A stretch of 64,000 nt of DNA, taken from contig JAURVB010003462.1 in NCBI GenBank assembly GCA_033002965.1, forward strand, positions 1 to 64,000, written 5' to 3'. The position numbers and the translations under genes were made by a program. Shown here piece by piece: positions 59,748 to 64,000 of this stretch. This stretch comes from Piper betle (taxonomy: Eukaryota; Streptophyta; Magnoliopsida; Piperales; Piperaceae). Position 1 is the stretch's first letter. Every line of letters starts with the position of its first letter. The notes under the pieces are model-generated. The model did not search any database and was not told the DNA's origin. It was given only the letters and a program-made list of their open reading frames with translations.

Positions 59748-60530
59748 ATCCAAAAAGGCAGGAGTAACATCTTGTTGGAGAAATGGATTCTCTTATCAGA
59801 ACATCCTCTTGTCTTTTTCTAAATCAAAACTGATTTTCTATTTTGAAAGCTGGCAACACGAGAATTTTCAACATACATCACTTCCCCACTCATGGAATGT
59901 CAATGTAGTTTCCTGGGACAATGAATGAAAAGAGTTCATTAATGGTGTCTTATTGGATCATTGAAGAAAGCAGGGCATCCTTATATTGTGAGCATGGATG
60001 TTGAATATATTAATGCAAGTACTTATCTTATGTGCAGGCGATGTCATGGAGAAATAAACTTATCTTTTTTACAAACTGATTAACTCACGTTGATTTCTTG
60101 AGAAATAAGAAATAATCATCCTCTTCGTGCCATGTTTAATTCAAGAGCAAAAGCAAATGGGAGACAACAAATCCGCCAACATTTCAACCTGACTAGCCCA
60201 AAACAACTTAACTGTATAGTCCACTATTAGGGTGCCTAATTGGTTTAGTTAAACACGGTACCCAATCCGACCAAACCTTAATAAGGTTTTAGATAATTAA
60301 TAATACAATTTGATATAGAAGAGAAAGGTATCATTTTAAAAATGGTCGAGTTTGGTAACAAAGTGACGAGTATACGACATCATCCGAAACCCAATTCTTA
60401 GACTATAATTTTAATTATAAACATAATTTATCAATGCAATTGTTAAATATTCCATTTATATTTTTAAAATGTTTATTTATCTAACTTCACTTTTTAGAAC
60501 ATTTATTATCTATCTTAATATATAATAATA
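59748..60530. other. 3' flank of the kinase gene and intergenic DNA
   Basis: The first few hundred bases are presumably 3' UTR. No other gene or element was recognised. Confidence 0.5.
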
Positions 60531-61250
60531 GGATAACTTTTCCAACTTTCGATGACAGTTAAGCAAATAACACAATACTATTAGTTGTTATAATGAGTCC
60601 AATTTGGGTCCTATTTAAGATTCCAATATTAAATTAACATGAATCTAAATCCTCCCTACTTAAAGTGACTTCTTAATAACAAAATTCCGTTGGTTATTAA
60701 AGGAATATTAATAATAAAAACTATCTATACAACACTTAAAGTGACTTTTGTATAAAAAATCTGTTTAGCTTCCAAATAGCAAAATATAATTAGTCTCAAT
60801 GTGACATTAATAAAAAAAATTATGGATCTACCATCATACTCTATCTCTTTCAAATTTTTAATAAGAGTTCAGCAAATAACACAATACTATTGGTTGTTAG
60901 AATGAATCCAATTTGAGGGCCTCGTTTAAGATTCTAATATTTAGTTAAAATGAATTTTAAATCCTCCTCAAAAGTGACTTCTTAATGACAAAATATTACT
61001 GGTTATTAAAGAAGCATAAATAACAAAAATTATTTATACAACATTTATAGTGACTTTTATATACAAAATTTGTTTAGCTTCCAAAAAAGCACCAAATGAC
61101 AAAATATAATTAGTTGTTAATATGACATAAATAACAAAAATATGGATATTAATATAAAATTAATATGATAACATATAATTAGTTGTTGAAGTGGTGGTAC
61201 CAAATAGCAAAATATCATTAGTTGTTAATGTGATATTCATAACAATTTAT
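60531..61250 (+). repeat. Tandem repeat, ~309-bp unit, about two and a third copies
   Basis: GCAAATAACACAATACTATT recurs at 60563 and 60872. Blocks then follow in the same order in both copies: TCCAATTTG.GG, AAAGTGACTTCTTAAT.ACAAAAT, GGTTATTAAAG, ACAACA.TTA.AGTGACTTT, TGTTTAGCTTCCAAA and CAAAATATAATTAG. A partial third copy of the last block appears around 61190-61240. It is AT-rich and non-coding. Confidence 0.75.
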
Positions 61251-61747
61251 ACATTTCACGCATTAGAAATTGAAATGTCATCATTTATTAAAAACCCACG
61301 CAATCAGAAGCCATGCATTAAAAAAATTGTGGAGTCAAAGTTTAGGTATTAACAGATGTCTTTAAAATGTTTGGAAGACTAGAAAAATTCAAATCCTAAC
61401 AAGATTTGGAGGAGTCCACCTTTGATCAAGGTGTATTAAATTAAAAGTCTATATTAATATACATTCTATATTAAGATATATATATATATATACATTAATT
61501 TTTCAATTTTATTTTTTTAATGAATAGTTTTTGATCATATAAAAATTTTCTCTTACATACCTACATATACAAGTATTATTTGTTACCTTATGCTTTGATA
61601 ATATAATCCAATGGGTAATTTTTATAATGACCTTATTTTGATAATAACAAACCTCTAAAATTAATTAATCTTCTATCTTCTATAATGTCTTTAGTTATTA
61701 TTAAGAGATATGTATTTATTAATTTTTTTTCAGTATAAATTTATTTG

Positions 61748-61790
<43 letters not shown>

Positions 61791-63860
61791 TTGGTTTATA
61801 TTAATTGATCATGTTTAGGGGAAGGTAACCAAAATCTTGATGGGGGGGGGGTGTTTGCGGTTAGCATCGGCGATGGGTGGAGCGGAGGGGAAGGGGAAAT
61901 TTGGGCCATCCAATCACAAGGACGACCCATATTAGAGTTTGGTCCCGCCCCTGGTATAGGAAAGTGGTTATATATATGTACATATAGATATATACACACA
62001 CATACACATTGGTATATCTATTTATGTACTAAAACATTGAGTCACTAAAGTTACTATTATAGAATTTAAAAAACAAAATAAACTTAACCGCACCTCCAAT
62101 TCGAATATAACTATCCAAGAATAATCCATATGCATTTCTTCTTTATTTATATGTTTTTTAAATTTAAATACGAATAAAAATAGCTTCTAATATTAATATA
62201 TTTAACTGCCCTGCACAACACGCATGCATGCTTCTAGTGTTATATAATTCCAATAATATTTTTTGAAAATATAATTTGAATTGTTAAATAGGTAATTGTT
62301 TGAACACGACCATTTATAATAAATGGTTGGATTTGTTTTTATGTTAATGGTAAATTATGGGGTTTGATATTAGATATGAAAAGTTAAATGATTAATAGTT
62401 GGGTTTGGTTTAAAAGTTTATCTTCAACACTGAGTCTTGTCCAGCCGATACTCGATCAAATTCGGTTGATAGGCACAACTATTTTCTAATATCCCTCCTA
62501 GGTGTATGTTAGTTTCATAATCAATACCTATCAGGTACGATCCAATATATTTGACGATTAAGCAATATTTCTTGTTATGACTTTAATATTTTTTTTAAGA
62601 TGAAAATTCTTAAATTAGTGATATTGTAAAACCTAAAAATAACTAGGTTATTTTATCTTAAAATGAATCTTTAACATTATTAAATTAAATTAAATTAATA
62701 ATATTTATAGATTGTTTCAAATAAGCTTTATTTATTGTCTTTTAGTATTTCGTTATTATAGAGTGTGTAAGCTTATTTATGGTTTTTTGTATTTCGTTAT
62801 TATAGAATGTGTATGTATATGCAATTAATTTATTATAACATTTTATTTATTATTTTCTTTGCTTTCACGCACTAAACTACGTAAGTATATCATTCTCAAC
62901 TCAGAAGGAGGGAACTTATGTGAAACAAGCACTTTTGTTGAATTTTTTAATATATTCGTTGATTTTGAAGTTTGTGAGAATTTTCCATTGAAGTTGGTTT
63001 CATGTTGATACTCTCATACGTAAACAATATTTTGAATTGCATATTTTCTTATATTAAATAATTACTAGTTTTCTAATTTAATTGAGTGATTATGAGTTAT
63101 CATATTGGGCTATACACCAACACTTATATTTATATGTATGTGTGTTTTTCTATATGATCATGTTAGTGTTAATTAAATTATGGTATATGTTTATGTTAAT
63201 GTATTATTAGATTTGAGTACATGCTACGATTACTGTCGAATAAATTTTGTTATATGTATACATTTATATATGATGTAGACATGTTATTATCGACCAGATT
63301 CATGCATATATATATATATATATTTATGATATGTTATATGTTCCATTTAAGTTGTTTGGGCTGAATATGGTGTTATTGTGTCTTCTTGCACAATATTTAT
63401 TATTATGTATGTATGTATGATTTTAGTTAATTGTTTAGTAATTCTGGCTTATGTTTTTAAAATTTCGTAAAGTTTATACGCTAGTAATTAAACTAATAGT
63501 TCTATCTAAGTGACCAAATATTTGGGATGTTAGGTATTTTTTAATTGTTAGAAGTAGTTCACTCGTCAGTAGACAGATGATTTTGTGATGGACACTTAAA
63601 TAGTGACCGGTCGGAATATTGGAAGAAAAGGATAATTTTTATTATTTAAGAATAAAATTTATTTTTAAGTAGAAGAAGGAAAAGGTCCCACACATCCGAC
63701 GATTAAGAGGATTTTAGGAGTCTTAATAAAGCGCAGGAATCGTTTTCAAATCGTCACGAGCCACACGATCGCACCCTTGCAATCAATCTAAACCGTCTTA
63801 TTCAAATTTCGCCCCTCCCAAATTCAAAATTCAAAATACCCGACGTTCACCGCCTTTTTC
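61251..63860. other. AT-rich intergenic DNA with microsatellites
   Basis: It contains (TA)n at 61751-61788 and 63306-63323 and a nine-base G run near 61841. A short local duplication of TTTTTTGTATTTCGTTATTATAGA-type text occurs around 62740-62815. No gene was recognised. The plus-strand end merges into the promoter of the gene starting at 63936. Confidence 0.55.
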
Positions 63861-63935
63861 TATAAGCCCTCCCCCATTTCGTCTTCCCCATCCACCGCCC
63901 TTCCCTGCCGCCGCCGCTCCCCATCTTCCTTCGCC
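63861..63935 (+). promoter_or_regulatory. Core promoter and leader of the partial gene at the right edge
   Basis: TATAAG at 63861 sits 75 bp before the ATG at 63936. A pyrimidine-rich leader (CCCTCCCCCATTTCGTCTTCC) and CCGCCG repeats lie between. TTTCGCCC at 63807-63814 resembles an E2F-type site, which in plants is common at cell-cycle and replication genes. That is suggestive only. Confidence 0.5.
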
Positions 63936-64000
63936 ATGGCGGCCGCTTGTGCCCAGCCGAAGAAGCATCCCCTCCAGCCCTCCACCGCCCACAACCTGGA
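63936..64000 (+). CDS. 5' end of an unidentified gene (partial, runs off the window)
   Basis: ATG in a good plant context (TCGCCATGGCGGC) opens a frame reading MAAACAQPKKHPLQPSTAHN to the window edge. The sudden rise in GC content, the upstream TATA-like element and the pyrimidine leader support a genuine start. Twenty-one codons are too few to name a family. The product is left unassigned. Confidence 0.55.
   Translation, partial: MAAACAQPKKHPLQPSTAHNL

Overview
This window is nuclear DNA from a flowering plant. It holds GT-AG-spliced genes with clear plant orthologues, long retrotransposon-filled introns, Ty1-copia, Ty3-like and hAT-like elements, and AT-rich intergenic DNA. The species cannot be fixed from the sequence.

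Layout. (1) 1-3457: a nested pile of long-LTR retrotransposon fragments, followed by a fragment of a TIR element with AATCGG-rich arms (3479-3720). (2) 4226-6648, minus strand: a VMP1-like ER membrane protein of the KMS1/KMS2 type, in seven coding exons, with its promoter and 5' end near 7.0-7.3 kb. (3) 11614-30517, plus strand: a 26-exon insulinase-like M16 zinc metallopeptidase (peroxisomal IDE-like). Intron 18 carries a 2,984-bp solo LTR with a perfect 5-bp target duplication. Intron 22 carries a decayed antisense Ty3 chromovirus. (4) 32938-34875, plus: a three-exon secreted DUF642 cell-wall protein with a clear TATA box. (5) About 36-47 kb: an accessory region with a 126-bp hairpin, ~313-bp direct repeats, a ~602-bp tandem duplication, a GC-rich tract, and a second copy of the long LTR (42100-46851) interrupted by two TIR elements. 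(6) 49373-50042: an intact non-autonomous hAT-like element. 50828-56133: a complete but dead Ty1-copia element with ~597-bp LTRs and an ATATA target duplication. (7) 56988-59747, plus: an LRR receptor-like kinase of the PXC3 (At2g41820) type, predicted to be a pseudokinase. (8) 59.8-63.9 kb: AT-rich DNA with a ~309-bp tandem repeat. A new plus-strand gene seems to begin at 63936 and runs off the edge.

The order IDE - DUF642 - PXC3-like kinase matches the Arabidopsis chromosome 2 neighbourhood as I remember it (At2g41790, At2g41800/10, At2g41820). This looks like an old conserved block stretched to ~48 kb by transposons. The IDE gene and the kinase gene each carry two 1-nt frameshifts in otherwise intact coding sequence, which could be assembly errors or recent decay. 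I found no prokaryote-style system. The least explained structure is a GC-rich-plus-'TTGACTCG' module shared by the long LTRs and the hAT-like TIR elements.
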